DNA of 64,000 nucleotides, taken from Cladorhizidae sp. MBARI D1340-BT2. Taxonomy: Eukaryota; Porifera; Demospongiae; Poecilosclerida; Cladorhizidae. The notes under the pieces are model-generated. The model had not been told where the DNA came from, searched no databases, and saw only the letters and a list, made by a program, of their open reading frames with translations. Shown in pieces: positions 36,801-50,902 of this stretch (position 1 is the first letter of the stretch; each line of letters opens with the position of its first letter). Position numbers and translations under genes: made by a program. Where the stretch lies: NCBI GenBank assembly GCA_028752905.1, contig JAQNBH010000002.1, positions 35,370,075 to 35,434,074 on the forward strand, given 5' to 3'.

Positions 36801-39575
36801 AGAAAGAACGTGGCATGCGCAGGAGCAGACGTTTGTACCCCACTTTGCACAGATAGCGCGGAAATGACTGAGCGATATTTTAGCCAAGTTTCAAGTCTTG
36901 GCCATGAACGCTTATTATATTATGAACAATCCAACTTACTGCGTTTATTCAGGCTTCTTCTTGTTCATTGCGCAGAGTTGCAATGAAATGGGAGGATAAA
37001 AAGTATCATAACTCAAGAATGGTTGACAATAAAATGTTGAAACTTGAAATGCAGCTAAATTAATAGTGAAGGTATAGATTGACGAAAGAAGGGGAAAAAG
37101 AAGGAAAAAAACCCACACAATGGTCTACTCCCCCCTACATTGTACACCAAGGGGGGAGTAGACCATTTTGTGGGTGTTTTAAAAAACGTGTCATAACTAT
37201 TGAATGCTTAATCCATTTCCAAAGATTATGGTCTCAAAATGTAGCTCATTCTAGGTGCTTTCCAATGACATTAGAATAATGGTGTTGCAATAAACTAGGA
37301 CTGAAACATGGGGAAACCACAAAGGTCCTTTAAAATGTTTAGATGCACTCCTGTACCCAAACCAAAGGTCTTCAACACTTGCTATTTATGGTAATATTAG
37401 AGTGATCACAGATACCTCTTTTGAATTGATAGTTAAAAAAAAAAATTTTAATTCACCCCAACATCCCCAATTTCATTTCCTCCCCCGGTCATATGCTGTC
37501 AGACTGAATATCTCATCAGAAAATGACTGGATTGATAATTTGTCAATTGAAAAGAAGGAGTAATGCAAGAGCTTTCATAATATATAAAAATTATTTACTA
37601 CAGACAAAAATTGAATGAGTTACATGGTATCATGTGATGTCACTACATGAAATTACATTTCATAATAAATCAGTTTGAAAAGTGCATGATAGTAGCTTTA
37701 GAATCGCAATAGAAATCACACAGAGGTTCGATCAAAGTTGGGAACTGAGAAAGAACGTGGCATGCGCAGGAGCAGACGTTTGTACCCCACTTTGCACAGA
37801 TAGCGCGGAAATGACTGAGCGATATTTTAGCCAAGTTTCAAGTCTTGGCCATGAACGCTTATTATATTATGAACAATCCAACTTACTGCGTTTATTCAGG
37901 CTTCTTCTTGTTCATTGCGCAGAGTTGCAATGAAATGGGAGGATAAAAAGTATCATAACTCAAGAATGGTTGACAATGAAATGTTGAAACTTGAAATGCA
38001 GCTAATTTAATAGTGAAGGTATAGATTGACGAAAGAAGAAAAAAAAGAAGGAAAAAACCCCACACAATGGTCTACTCCCCCCTACATTGTACACCAAGGG
38101 GGGAGTAGACCATTTTGTGGGTTTTTTAAAAAACGTGTCATAACTATTGAATGCTTAATCCATTTCCAAAGATTATGGTCTCAAAATGTAGCTCATTCTA
38201 GGTGCTTTCCAATGACATTAGAATAATGGTGTTGCAATAAACTAGGACTGAAACATGGGGAAACCACAAAGGTCCTTTAAAATGTTTAGATGCACTCCTG
38301 TACCCAAACCACAGGTCTTCAACACTTGCTATTTATGGTGATATTAGAGTGATCACAGATACCTCTTTTGAATTGATAGTTTTTTAAAAAAAATTTTCTT
38401 CACCCCAACATCCCCAATTTCATTTCCTCCCCCGGTCATATGCTGTCAGACTGAATATCTCATCAGAAAATGACTGGATTGATAATTTGTCAATTGAAAA
38501 GAAGGAGTAATGCAAGAGCTTTCATAATATATAAAAATTATTTACTACAGACAAAAATTGAATGAGTTACACGGTATCATGTGATGTCACTACATGAAAT
38601 TACATTTCATAATAAATCAGTTTGAAAAGTGCATGATAGTAGCTTTAGAATCGCAATAGAAATCACACAGAGGTTCGATCAAAGTTGGGAACTGAGAAAG
38701 AACGTGGCATGCGCAGGAGCAGACATTTGTACCCCACTTTGCACAGATAGCGCGGAAATGACTGAGCGATATTTTAGCCAAGTTTCAAGTCTTGGCCATG
38801 AACGCTTATTATATTATGAACAATCCAACTTACTGCGTTTATTCAGGCTTCTTCTTGTTCATTGCGCAGAGTTGCAATGAAATGGGAGGATAAAAAGTAT
38901 CATAACTCAAGAATGGTTGACAATGAAATGTTGAAACTTGAAATGCAGCTAATTTAATAGTGAAGGTATAGATTGACGAAAGAAGAAAAAAAAGAAGGAA
39001 AAAACCCCACACAATGGTCTACTCCCCCCTACATTGTACACCAAGGGGGGAGTAGACCATTTTGTGGGTTTTTAAAAAAACGTGTCATAACTATTGAATG
39101 CTTAATCCATTTCCAAAGATTATGGTCTCAAAATGTAGCTCATTCTAGGTGCTTTCCAATGACATTAGAATAATGCTGTTGCAATAAACTAGGACTGAAA
39201 CATGGGGAAACCACAAAGGTCCTTTAAAATGTTTAGATGCACTCCTGTACCCAAACCACAGGTCTTCAACAGTTGCTATTTATGGTGATATTAGAGTGAT
39301 CACAGATACCTCTTTTGAATTGATAGTTAAAAAAAAAATTTTTTCTTCACCCCAACATCCCCAATTTCATTTCCTCCCCCGGTCATATGCTGTCAGACTG
39401 AATATCTCATCAGAAAATGACTGGATTGATAATTTGTCAATTGAAAAGAAGGAGTAATGCAAGAGCTTTCATAATATATAAAAATTATTTACTACAGACA
39501 AAAATTGAATGAGTTACACGGTATCATGTGATGTCACTACATGAAATTACATTTCATAATAAATCAGTTTGAAAA
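33894..39575 (+). repeat. Trimeric higher-order repeat, 2 copies, 2841 bp
   Basis: Units 33894, 34841, 35788 correspond in order to 36735, 37682, 38629; all are 947 bp and every offset is exactly 2841 bp. First members share a GGGG purine-tract variant, ACCAAAGGTC and GGTAATATT. Second members share an A/T tract ending in CTTCACC. Third members share GACATTT, AATGCTGTTGC and CAACAGTTGC. Few differences distinguish the blocks, for example TGGGTGTTTT in 36735 only. This is a recent duplication of a 2.8-kb block. Confidence 0.92.
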
Positions 39576-41471
39576 GTGCATGATAGTAGCTTTAGAATCG
39601 CAATAGAAATCACACAGAGGTTCGATCAAAGTTGGGAACTGAGAAAGAACGTGGCATGCGCAGGAGCAGACGTTTGTACCCCACTTTGCACAGATAGCGC
39701 GGAAATGACTGAGCGATATTTTAGCCAAGTTTCAAGTCTTGGCCATGAACGCTTATTATATTATGAACAATCCAACTTACTGCGTTTATTCAGGCTTCTT
39801 CTTGTTCATTGCGCAGAGTTGCAATGAAATGGGAGGATAAAAAGTATCATAACTCAAGAATGGTTGACAATGAAATGTTGAAACTTGAAATGCAGCTAAT
39901 TTAATAGTGAAGGTATAGATTGACGAAAGAAGGGAAAAAAGAAGGAAAAAACCCCACACATTGGTCTACTCCCCCCTACATTGTACACCAAGGGGGGAGT
40001 AGACCATTTTGTGGGTTTTTTTAAAAAACGTATCATAACTATTGAATGCTTAATCCATTTCCAAAGATTATGGTCTCAAAATGTAGCTCATTCTAGGTGC
40101 TTTCCAATGACATTAGAATAATGGTGTTGCAATAAACTAGGACTGAAACATGGGGAAACCACAAAGGTCCTTTAAAATGTTTAGATGTACTCCTGTACCC
40201 AAACCACAGGTCTTCAACACTTGCTATTTATGGTGATATTAGAGTGATCACAGATACCTCTTTTTAATTGATAATTTTTTTAATTTTTTTTTATTCACCC
40301 CAACATCCCCAATTTCATTTCCTCCCCCGGTCATATGCTGTCAGACTGAATATCTCATCAGAAAATGACTGGATTGATAATTTGTCAATTGAAAAGAAGG
40401 AGTAATGCAAGAGCTTTCATAATATATAAAAATTATTTACTACAGACAAAAATTGAATGAGTTACACGGTATCATGTGATGTCACTACATGAAATTACAT
40501 TTCATAATAAATCAGTTTGAAAAGTGCATGATAGTAGCTTTAGAATCGCAATAGAAATCACACAGAGGTTCGATCAAAGTTGGGAACTGAGAAAGAACGT
40601 GGCATGCGCAGGAGCAGACATTTGTACCCCACTTTGCACAGATAGCGCGGAAATGACTGAGCGATATTTTAGCCAAGTTTCAAGTCTTGGCCTTGAACGC
40701 TTATTATATTATGAACAATCCAACTTACTGCGTTTATTCAGGCTTCTTCTTGTTCATTGCGCAGAGTTGCAATGAAATGGGAGGATAAAAAGTATCATAA
40801 CTCAAGAATGGTTGACAATGAAATGTTGAAACTTGAAATGCAGCTAATTTAATAGTGAAGGTATAGATTGACGAAAGAAGGGAAAAAAGAAGGAAAAAAC
40901 CCCACACATTGGTCTACTCCCCCCTACATTGTACACCAAGGGGGGAGTAGACCATTTTGTGGGTTTTTTTAAAAAACGTATCATAACTATTGAATGCTTA
41001 ATCCATTTCCAAAGATTATGGTCTCAAAATGTAGCTCATTCTAGGTGCTTTCCAATGACATTAGAATAATGGTGTTGCAATAAACTAGGACTGAAACATG
41101 GGGAAACCACAAAGGTCCTTTAAAATGTTTAGATGCACTCCTGTACCCAAACCACAGGTCTTCAACACTTGCTATTTATGGTGATATTAGAGTGATCACA
41201 GATACCTCTTTTTAATTGATAATTTTTTTAATTTTTTTTTATTCACCCCAACATCCCCAATTTCATTTCCTCCCCCGGTCATATGCTGTCAGACTGAATA
41301 TCTCATCAGAAAATGACTGGATTGATAATTTGTCAATTGAAAAGAAGGAGTAATGCAAGAGCTTTCATAATATATAAAAATTATTTACTACAGACAAAAA
41401 TTGAATGAGTTACACGGTATCATGTGATGTCACTACATGAAATTACATTTCATAATAAATCAGTTTGAAAA
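39576..41471 (+). repeat. Monomer pair 39576/40524 (948 bp each)
   Basis: The two units share a GGG purine-tract variant, CACATTGG in the left hairpin arm (which creates a T-T mismatch), a seven-T right foot followed by CGTATC, and TTTTTAATTGATAA before the A/T tract. They differ by GTACTCC (first) against GCACTCC (second), and the second has GACATTT and CCTTGAACG. This is an adjacent monomer duplication. Confidence 0.85.
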
Positions 41472-44400
41472 GTGCATGATAGTAGCTTTAGAATCGCAAT
41501 AGAAATCACACAGAGGTTCGATCAAAGTTGGGAACTGAGAAAGAACGTGGCATGCGCAGGAGCAGACGTTTGTACCCCACTTTGCACAGATAGCGCGGAA
41601 ATGACTGAGCGATATTTTAGCCAAGTTTCAAGTCTTGGCCATGAACGCTTATTATATTATGAACAATCCAACTTACTGCGTTTATTCAGGCTTCTTCTTG
41701 TTCATTGCGCAGAGTTGCAATGAAATGGGAGGATAAAAAGTATCATAACTCAAGAATGGTTGACAATAAAATGTTGAAACTTGAAATGCAGCTAATTTAA
41801 TAGTGAAGGTATAGATTGACGAAAGAAGGAAAAAAAGAAGGAAAAAACCCCACACAATGGTCTACTCCCCCCTTGTACACCAAGGGGGGAGTAGACCATT
41901 TTGTGGGTTTTTTAAAAAACGTGTCATAACTATTGAATGCTTAATCCATTTCCAAAGATTATGGTCTCAAAATGTAGCTCATTCTAGGTGCTTTCCAATG
42001 ACATTAGAATAATGGTGTTGCAATAAACTAGGACTGAAACATGGGGAAACCACAAAGGTCCTTTAAAATGTTTAGATGCACTCCTGTACCCAAACCACAG
42101 GTCTTCAACACTTGCTATTTATGGTGATATTAGAGTGATCACAGATACCTCTTTTGAATTGATAGTTTTTTTAATTTTTTTTTATTCACCCCAACATCCC
42201 CAATTTCATTTCCTCCCCCGGTCATATGCTGTCAGACTGAATATCTCATCAGAAAATGACTGGATTGATAATTTGTCAATTGAAAAGAAGAAGTAATGCA
42301 AGAGCTTTCATAATATATAAAAATTATTTACTACAGACAAAAATTGAATGAGTTACATGGTATCATGTGATGTCACTACATGAAATTACATTTCATAATA
42401 AATCAGTTTGAAAAGTGCATGATAGTAGCTTTAGAATCGCAATAGAAATCACACAGAGGTTCGATCAAAGTTGGGAACTGAGAAAGAACGTGGCATGCGC
42501 AGGAGCAGACGTTTGTACCCCACTTTGCACAGATAGCGCGGAAATGACTGAGCGATATTTTAGCCAAGTTTCAAGTCTTGGCCATGAACGCTTATTATAT
42601 TATGAACAATCCAACTTACTGCGTTTATTCAGGCTTCTTCTTGTTCATTGCGCAGAGTTGCAATGAAATGGGAGGATAAAAAGTATCTTAACTCAAGAAT
42701 GGTTGACAATAAAATGTTGAAACTTGAAATGCAGCTAATTTAATAGTGAAGGTATAGATTGACGAAAGAAGGAAAAAAAGAAGGAAAAACCCCCACACAA
42801 TGGTCTACTCCCCCCTACATTGTACACCAAGGGGGGAGTAGACCATTTTGTGGGTTTTTTAAAAAACGTGTCATAACTATTGAATGCTTAATCCATTTCC
42901 AAAGATTATGGTCTCAAAATGTAGCTCATTCTAGGTGCTTTCCAATGACATTAGAATAATGGTGTTGCAATAAACTAGGACTGAAACATGGGGAAACCAC
43001 AAAGGTCCTTTAAAATGTTTAGATGCACTCCTGTACCCAAACCACAGGTCTTCAACACTTGCTATTTATGGTGATATTAGAGTGATTACAGGTACCTCTT
43101 TTGAATTGATAGTTTTTTAAAAAAATTTTTATTCACCCCAACATCCCCAATTTCATTTCCTCCCCCGGTCATATGCTGTCAGACTGAATATCTCATCAGA
43201 AAATGACTGGATTGATAATTTGTCAATTGTAAAGAAGGAGTAATGCAAGAGCTTTCATAATATATAAAAATTATTTACTACAGACAAAAATTGAATGAGT
43301 TACACGGTATCATCTGATGTCACTACATGAAATTACATTTCATAATAAATCAGTTTGAAAAGTGCATGATAGTAGCTTTAGAATCGCAATAGAAATCACA
43401 CAGAGGTTCGATCAAAGTTGGGAACTGAGAAAGAACGTGGCATGCGCAGGAGCAGACGTTTGTACCCCACTTTGCACAGATAGCGCGGAAATGACTGAGC
43501 GATATTTTAGCCAAGTTTCAAGTCTTGGCCATGAACGCTTATTATATTATGAACAATCCAACTTACTGCGTTTATTCAGGCTTCTTCTTGTTCATTGCGC
43601 AGAGTTGCAATGAAATGGGAGGATAAAAAGTATCATAACTCAAGAATGGTTGACAATAAAATGTTGAAACTTGAAATGCAGCTAATTTAATAGTGAAGGT
43701 ATAGATTGACAAAAGAAAAAAAAAAGAAGGAAAAAACCCCACACAATGGTCTACTCCCCCCTACACCAAGGGGGGAGTAGACCATTTTGTGGGTTTTAAA
43801 AAAAACGTATCATAACTATTGAATGCTTTATCCATTTCCAAAGATTATGGTCTCAAAATGTAGCTCATTCTAGGTGCTTTCCAATGACATTAGAATAATG
43901 GTGTTGCAATAAACTAGGACTGAAACATGGGGAAACCACAACGGTCCTTTAAAATGTTTAGATGCACTCCTGTACCCAAACCACAGGTCTTCAACACTTG
44001 CTATTTATGGTGATATTAGAGTGATCACAGATACCTCTTTTGAATTGATAGTTTTTTTAAATTTTTTTAATTCACCCCAACATCCCCAATTTCATTTCCT
44101 CCCCCGGTCATATGCTGTCAGATGAATATCTCATCAGAAAATGACTGGATTGATAATTTGTCAATTGAAAAGAAGGAGTAATGCAAGAGCTTTCATAATA
44201 TATAAAAATTATTTACTACAGACAAAAATTGAATGAGTTATACGGTATCATGTGATGTCACTACATGAAATTACATTTCATAATAAATCAGTTTGAAAAG
44301 TGCATGATAGTAGCTTTAGAATCGCAATAGAAATCACACAGAGGTTCGATCAAAGTTGGGAACTGAGAAAGAACGTGGCATGCGCAGGAGCAGACGTTTG

Positions 44401-47142
44401 TACCCCACTTTGTACAGATAGCGCGGAAATGACTGAGCGATATTTTAGCCAAGTTTCAAGTCTTGGCCATGAACGCTTATTATATTATGAACAATCCAAC
44501 TTACTGCGTTTATTCAGGCTTCTTCTTGTTCATTGCGCAGAGTTGCAATGAAATGGGAGGATAAAAAGTATCATAACTCAAGAATGGTTGACAATAAAAT
44601 GTTGAAACTTGAAATGCAGCTAATTTAATAGTGAAGGTATAGATTGACGAAAGAAGGGAAAAAAGAAGGAAAAAACCCCACACATTGGTCTACTCCCCCC
44701 TACATTGTACACCAAGGGGGGAGTAGACCATTTTGTGGGTTTTTTTAAAAAACGTGTCATAACTATTGAATGCTTAATCCATTTCCAAAGATTATGGTCT
44801 CAAAATGTAGCGCATTCTAGGTGCTTTCCAATGACATTAGAATAATGGTGTTGCAATAAACTAGGACTGAAACATGGGGAAACCACAAAGGTCCTTTAAA
44901 ATGTTTAGATGCACTCCTGTACCCAAACCACAGGTCTTCAACACTTGCTATTTATGGTGATATTAGAGTGATCACAGATACCTCTTTTAAATTGATAATT
45001 TTTTTAATTTTTTTAAATTCACCCCAACATCCCCAATTTCATTTCCTCCCCCGGTCATATGCTGTCAGACTGAATATCTCATCAGAAAATGTCTGGATTG
45101 ATAATTTGTCAATTGAAAAGAAGGAGTAATGCAAGAGCTTTCATAATATATAAAAATTATTTACTACAGACAAAAATTGAATGAGTTACACGGTATCATG
45201 TGATGTCACTACATGAAATTACATTTCATAATAAATCAGTTTGAATAGTGCATGATAGTAGCTTTAGAATCGCAATAGAAATCACACAGAGGTTCGATCA
45301 AAGTTGGGAACTGAGAAAGAACGTGGCATGCGCAGGAGCAGACGTTTGTACCCCACTTTGCACAGATAGCGCGGAAATGACTGAGCGATATTTTAGCCAA
45401 GTTTCAAGTCTTGGCCATGAACGCTTATTATATTATGAACAATCCAACTTACTGCGTTTATTCAGGCTTCTTCTTGTTCATTGCGCAGAGTTGCAATGAA
45501 ATGGGAGGATAAAAAGTATCATAACTCAAGAATGGTTGACAATAAAATGTTGAAACTTGAAATGCAGCTAATTTAATAGTGAAGGTATAGATTGACGAAA
45601 GAAGGGAAAAAAGAAGGAAAAAACCCCACACAATGGTCTACTCCCCCCTACATTGTACACCAAGGGGGGAGTAGACCATTTTGTGGGTTTTTTAAAAAAC
45701 GTGTCATAACTATTGAATGCTTAATCCATTTCCAAAGATTATGGTCTCAAAATGTAGCTCATTCTAGGTGCTTTCCAATGACATTAGAATAATGGTGTTG
45801 CAATAAACTAGGACTGAAACATGGGGAAACCACAAAGGTCCTTTAAAATGTTTAGATGCACTCCTGTACCCAAACCACAGGTCTTCAACACTTGCTATTT
45901 ATGGTGATATTAGAGTGATCACAGATACCTCTTTTGAATTGATAATTTTTTTAAATTTTTTTAATTCACCCCAACATCCCCAATTTCATTTCCTCCCCCG
46001 GTCATATGCTGTCAGACTGAATATCTCATCAGAAAATGACTGGATTGATAATTTGTCAATTGAAAAGAAGGAGTAATGCAAGAGCTTTCATAATATATAA
46101 AAAGTATTTACTACAGACAAAAATTGAATGAGTTACATGGTATCATATGATGTCACTACATGAAATTACATTTCATAATAAATCAGTTTGAAAAGTGCAT
46201 GATAGTAGCTTTAGAATTGCAATAGAAATCACACAGAGGTTCGATCAAAGTTGGGAACTGAGAAAGAACGTGGCATGCGCAGGAGCAGACGTTTGTACCC
46301 CACTTTGCACAGATAGCGCGGAAATGACTGAGCGATATTTTAGCCAAGTTTCAAGTCTTGGCCATGAACGCTTATTATATTATGAACAATCCAACTTACT
46401 GCGTTTATTCAGGCTTCTTCTTGTTCATTGCGCAGAGTTGCAATGAAATGGGAGGATAAAAAGTATCATAACTCAAGAATGGTTGACAATGAAATGTTGA
46501 AACTTGAAATGCAGCTAATTTAATAGTGAAGGTATAGATTGACGAAAGAAGGAAAAAAAGAAGGAAAAAACCCCACACAATGGTCTACTCCCCCCTACAT
46601 TGTACACCAAGGGGGGGAGTAGACCATTTTGTGGGTTTTTTAAAAAAAGTGTCATAACTATTGAATGCTTAATCCATTTCCAAAGATTATGGTCTCAAAA
46701 TGTAGCTCATTCTAGGTGCTTTCCAATGACATTAGAATAATGGTGTTGCAATAAACTAGGACTGAAACATGGGGAAACCACAAAGGTCCTTTAAAATGTT
46801 TAGATGCACTCCTGTACCCAAACCACAGGTCTTCAACACTTGCTATTTATGGTGATATTAGAGTGATGACAGATACCTCTTTTGAATTGATAATTTTTTT
46901 AAATTTTTTTTATTCACCCCAACATCCCCAATTTCATTTCCTCCCCCGGTCATATGCTGTCAGACTGAATATCTCATCAGAAAATGACTGGATTGATAAT
47001 TTGTCAATGGAAAAGAAGGAGTAATGCAAGAGCTTTCATAATATATAAAAATTATTTACTACAGACAAAAATTGAATGAGTTACATGGTATCATGTGATG
47101 TCACTACATGAAATTACATTTCATAATAAATCAGTTTGAAAA
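41472..47142 (+). repeat. Monomers 44-49, heterogeneous
   Basis: Units start at 41472, 42415, 43362, 44300, 45248 and 46195 (943, 947, 938, 948, 947, 948 bp). The 938-bp unit at 43362 is the shortest in the window: it has the 8-nt loop and has lost a C near 44127. This stretch carries many private single-base variants (GTAAAGAAGG and CATCTGATG in 42415, AACGGTCC in 43362, AGCGCATTC in 44300, ATATGATG in 45248), so it looks less recently homogenised than its neighbours. Confidence 0.8.
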
Positions 47143-50100
47143 GTGCATGATAGTAGCTTTAGAATCGCAATAGAAATCACACAGAGGTTCGATCAAAGTT
47201 GGGAACTGAGAAAGAACGTGGCATGCGCAGGAGCAGACGTTTGTACCCCACTTTGCACAGATAGCGCGGAAATGACTGAGCGATATTTTAGCCAAGTTTC
47301 AAGTCTTGGCCATGAACGCTTATTATATTATGAACAATCCAACTTACTGCGTTTATTCAGGCTTCTTCTTGTTCATTGCGCAGAGTTGCAATGAAATGGG
47401 AGGATAAAAAGTATCATAACACAAGAATGGTTGACAATAAAATGTTGAAACTTGAAATGCAGCTAATTTAATAGTGAAGGTATAGATTGACGAAAGAAGG
47501 AAAAAAAGAAGGAAAAAACCCCACACAATGGTCTACTCCCCCCTACACCAAGGGGGGAGTAGACCATTTTGTGGGTTTTTTAAAAAACGTATCATAACTA
47601 TTGAATGCTTAATCCATTTCCAAAGATTATGGTCTCAAAATGTAGCTCATTCTAGGTGCTTTCCAATGACATTAGAATAATGGTGTTGCAATAAACTAGG
47701 ACTGAAACATGGGGAAACCACAAAGGTCCTTTAAAATGTTTAGATGCACTCCTGTACCCAAACCACAGTTCTTCAACACTTGCTATTTATGGTGATATTA
47801 GAGTGATCACAGATACCTCTTTTGAATTGATAATTTTTTTAAATTTTTTTTATTCACCCCAACATCCCCAATTTCATTTCCTCCCCCGGTCATATGCTGT
47901 CAGACTGAATATCTCATCAGAAAATGACTGGATTGATAATTTGTCAATGGAAAAGAAGGAGTAATGCAAGAGCTTTCATAATATATAAAAATTATTTACT
48001 ACAGACAAAAATTGAATGAGTTACATGGTATCATGTGATGTCACTACATGAAATTACATTTCATAATAAATCAGTTTGAAAAGTGCATGATAGTAGCTTT
48101 AGAATCGCAATAGAAATCACACAGAGGTTCGATCAAAGTTGGGAACTGAGAAAGAACGTGGCATGCGCAGGAGCAGACGTTTGTACCCCACTTTGCACAG
48201 ATAGCGCGGAAATGACTGAGCGATATTTTAGCCAAGTTTCAAGTCTTGGCCATGAACGCTTATTATATTATGAACAATCCAACTTACTGCGTTTATTCAG
48301 GCTTCTTCTTGTTCATTGCGCAGAGTTGCAATGAAATGGGAGGATAAAAAGTATCATAACACAAGAATGGTTGACAATAAAATGTTGAAACTTGAAATGC
48401 AGCTAATTTAATAGTGAAGGTATAGATTGACGAAAGAAGGAAAAAAAGAAGGAAAAAACCCCACACAATGGTCTACTCCCCCCTACACCAAGGGGGGAGT
48501 AGACCATTTTGTGGGTTTTTTAAAAAACGTATCATAACTATTGAATGCTTAATCCATTTCCAAAGATTATGGTCTCAAAATGTAGCTCATTCTAGGTGCT
48601 TTCCAATGACATTAGAATAATGGTGTTGCAATAAACTAGGACTGAAACATGGGGAAACCACAAAGGTCCTTTAAAATGTTTAGATGCACTCCTGTACCCA
48701 AACCACAGTTCTTCAACACTTGCTATTTATGGTGATATTAGAGTGATCACAGATACCTCTTTTGAATTGATAATTTTTTTAAATTTTTTTTATTCACCCC
48801 AACATCCCCAATTTCATTTCCTCCCCCGGTCATATGCTGTCAGACTGAATATCTCATCAGAAAATGACTGGATTGATAATTTGTCAATGGAAAAGAAGGA
48901 GTAATGCAAGAGCTTTCATAATATATAAAAATTATTTACTACAGACAAAAATTGAATGAGTTACATGGTATCATGTGATGTCACTACATGAAATTACATT
49001 TCATAATAAATCAGTTTGAAAAGTGCATGATAGTAGCTTTAGAATCGCAATAGAAATCACACAGAGGTTCGATCAAAGTTGGGAACTGAGAAAGAACGTG
49101 GCATGCGCAGGAGCAGACGTTTGTACCCCACTTTGCACAGATAGCGCGGAAATGACTGAGCGATATTTTAGCCAAGTTTCAAGTCTTGGCCATGAACGCT
49201 TATTATATTATGAACAACCCAACTTACTGCGTTTATTCAGGCTTCTTCTTGTTCATTGCGCAGAGTTGCAATGAAATGGGAGGATAAAAAGTATCATAAC
49301 TCAAGAATGGTTGACAATAAAATGTTGAAACTTGAAATGCAGCTAATTTAATAGTGAAGGTATAGATTGACGAAAGAAGGAAAAAAAGAAGGAAAAAACC
49401 CCACACAATGGTCTACTCCCCCCTACACCAAGGGGGGAGTAGACCATTTTGTGGGTTTTTTAAAAAACGTATCATAACTATTGAATGCTTAATCCATTTC
49501 CAAAGATTATGGTCTCAAAATGTAGCTCATTCTAGGTGCTTTCCAATGACATTAGAATAATGGTGTTGCAATAAACTAGGACTGAAACATGGGGAAACCA
49601 CAAAGGTCCTTTAAAATGTTTAGATGCACTCCTGTACCCAAACCAAAGGTCTTCAACACTTGCTATTTATGGTGATATTAGAGTGATCACAGATACCTCT
49701 TTTGAATTGATAGTTTTTTTAAAAATTTTTTATTCACCCCAACATCCCCAATTTCATTTCCTCCCCCGGTCATATGCTGTCAGACTGAATATCTCATCAG
49801 AAAATGACTGGATTGATAATTTGTCAATGGAAAAGAAGGAGTAATGCAAGAGCTTTCATAATATATAAAAATTATTTACTACAGACAAAAATTGAATGAG
49901 TTACATGGTATCATGTGATGTCACTACATGAAATTACATTTCATAATAAATCAGTTTGAAAAGTGCATGATAGTAGCTTTAGAATCGCAATAGAAATCAC
50001 ACAGAGGTTCGATCAAAGTTGGGAACTGAGAAAGAACGTGGCATGCGCAGGAGCAGACGTTTGTACCCCACTTTGCACAGATAGCGCGGAAATGACTGAG

Positions 50101-50902
50101 CGATATTTTAGCCAAGTTTCAAGTCTTGGCCATGAACGCTTATTATATTATGAACAACCCAACTTACTGCGTTTATTCAGGCTTCTTCTTGTTCATTGCG
50201 CAGAGTTGCAATGAAATGGGAGGATAAAAAGTATCATAACTCAAGAATGGTTGACAATAAAATGTTGAAACTTGAAATGCAGCTAATTTAATAGTGAAGG
50301 TATAGATTGACGAAAGAAGGAAAAAAAGAAGGAAAAAACCCCACACAATGGTCTACTCCCCCCTACACCAAGGGGGGAGTAGACCATTTTGTGGGTTTTA
50401 AAAAAAACGTATCATAACTATTGAATGCTTAATCCATTTCCAAAGATTATGGTCTCAAAATGTAGCTCATTCTAGGTGCTTTCCAATGACATTAGAATAA
50501 TGGTGTTGCAATAAACTAGGACTGAAACATGGGGAAACCACAAAGGTCCTTTAAAATGTTTAGATGCACTCCTGTACCCAAACCAAAGGTCTTCAACACT
50601 TGCTATTTATGGTGATATTAGAGTGATCACAGATACCTCTTTTGAATTGATAGTTTTTTTAAATTTTTTTTATTCACCCCAACATCCCCAATTTCATTTC
50701 CTCCCCCGGTCATATGCTGTCAGACTGAATATCTCATCAGAAAATGACTGGATTGATAATTTGTCAATTGAAAAGAAGGAGTAATGCAAGAGCTTTCATA
50801 ATATATAAAAATTATTTACTACAGACAAAAATTGAATGAGTTACACTGTATCATGTGATGTCACTACATGAAATTACATTTCATAATAAATCAGTTTGAA
50901 AA
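47143..50902 (+). repeat. Run of four 940-bp monomers
   Basis: Units 47143, 48083, 49023 and 49963 are each exactly 940 bp with the 8-nt loop TACACCAA. The first two look identical at every diagnostic site I compared (AACACAAGAATGG, CACAGTTCTTC, TCAATGGAAAAG). The last two share GAACAACCC in the CpG-rich block and ACCAAAGGTC. TCAATGGAAAAG also occurs in the preceding unit at 46195. This is a very recent monomer amplification in two steps. Confidence 0.9.
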
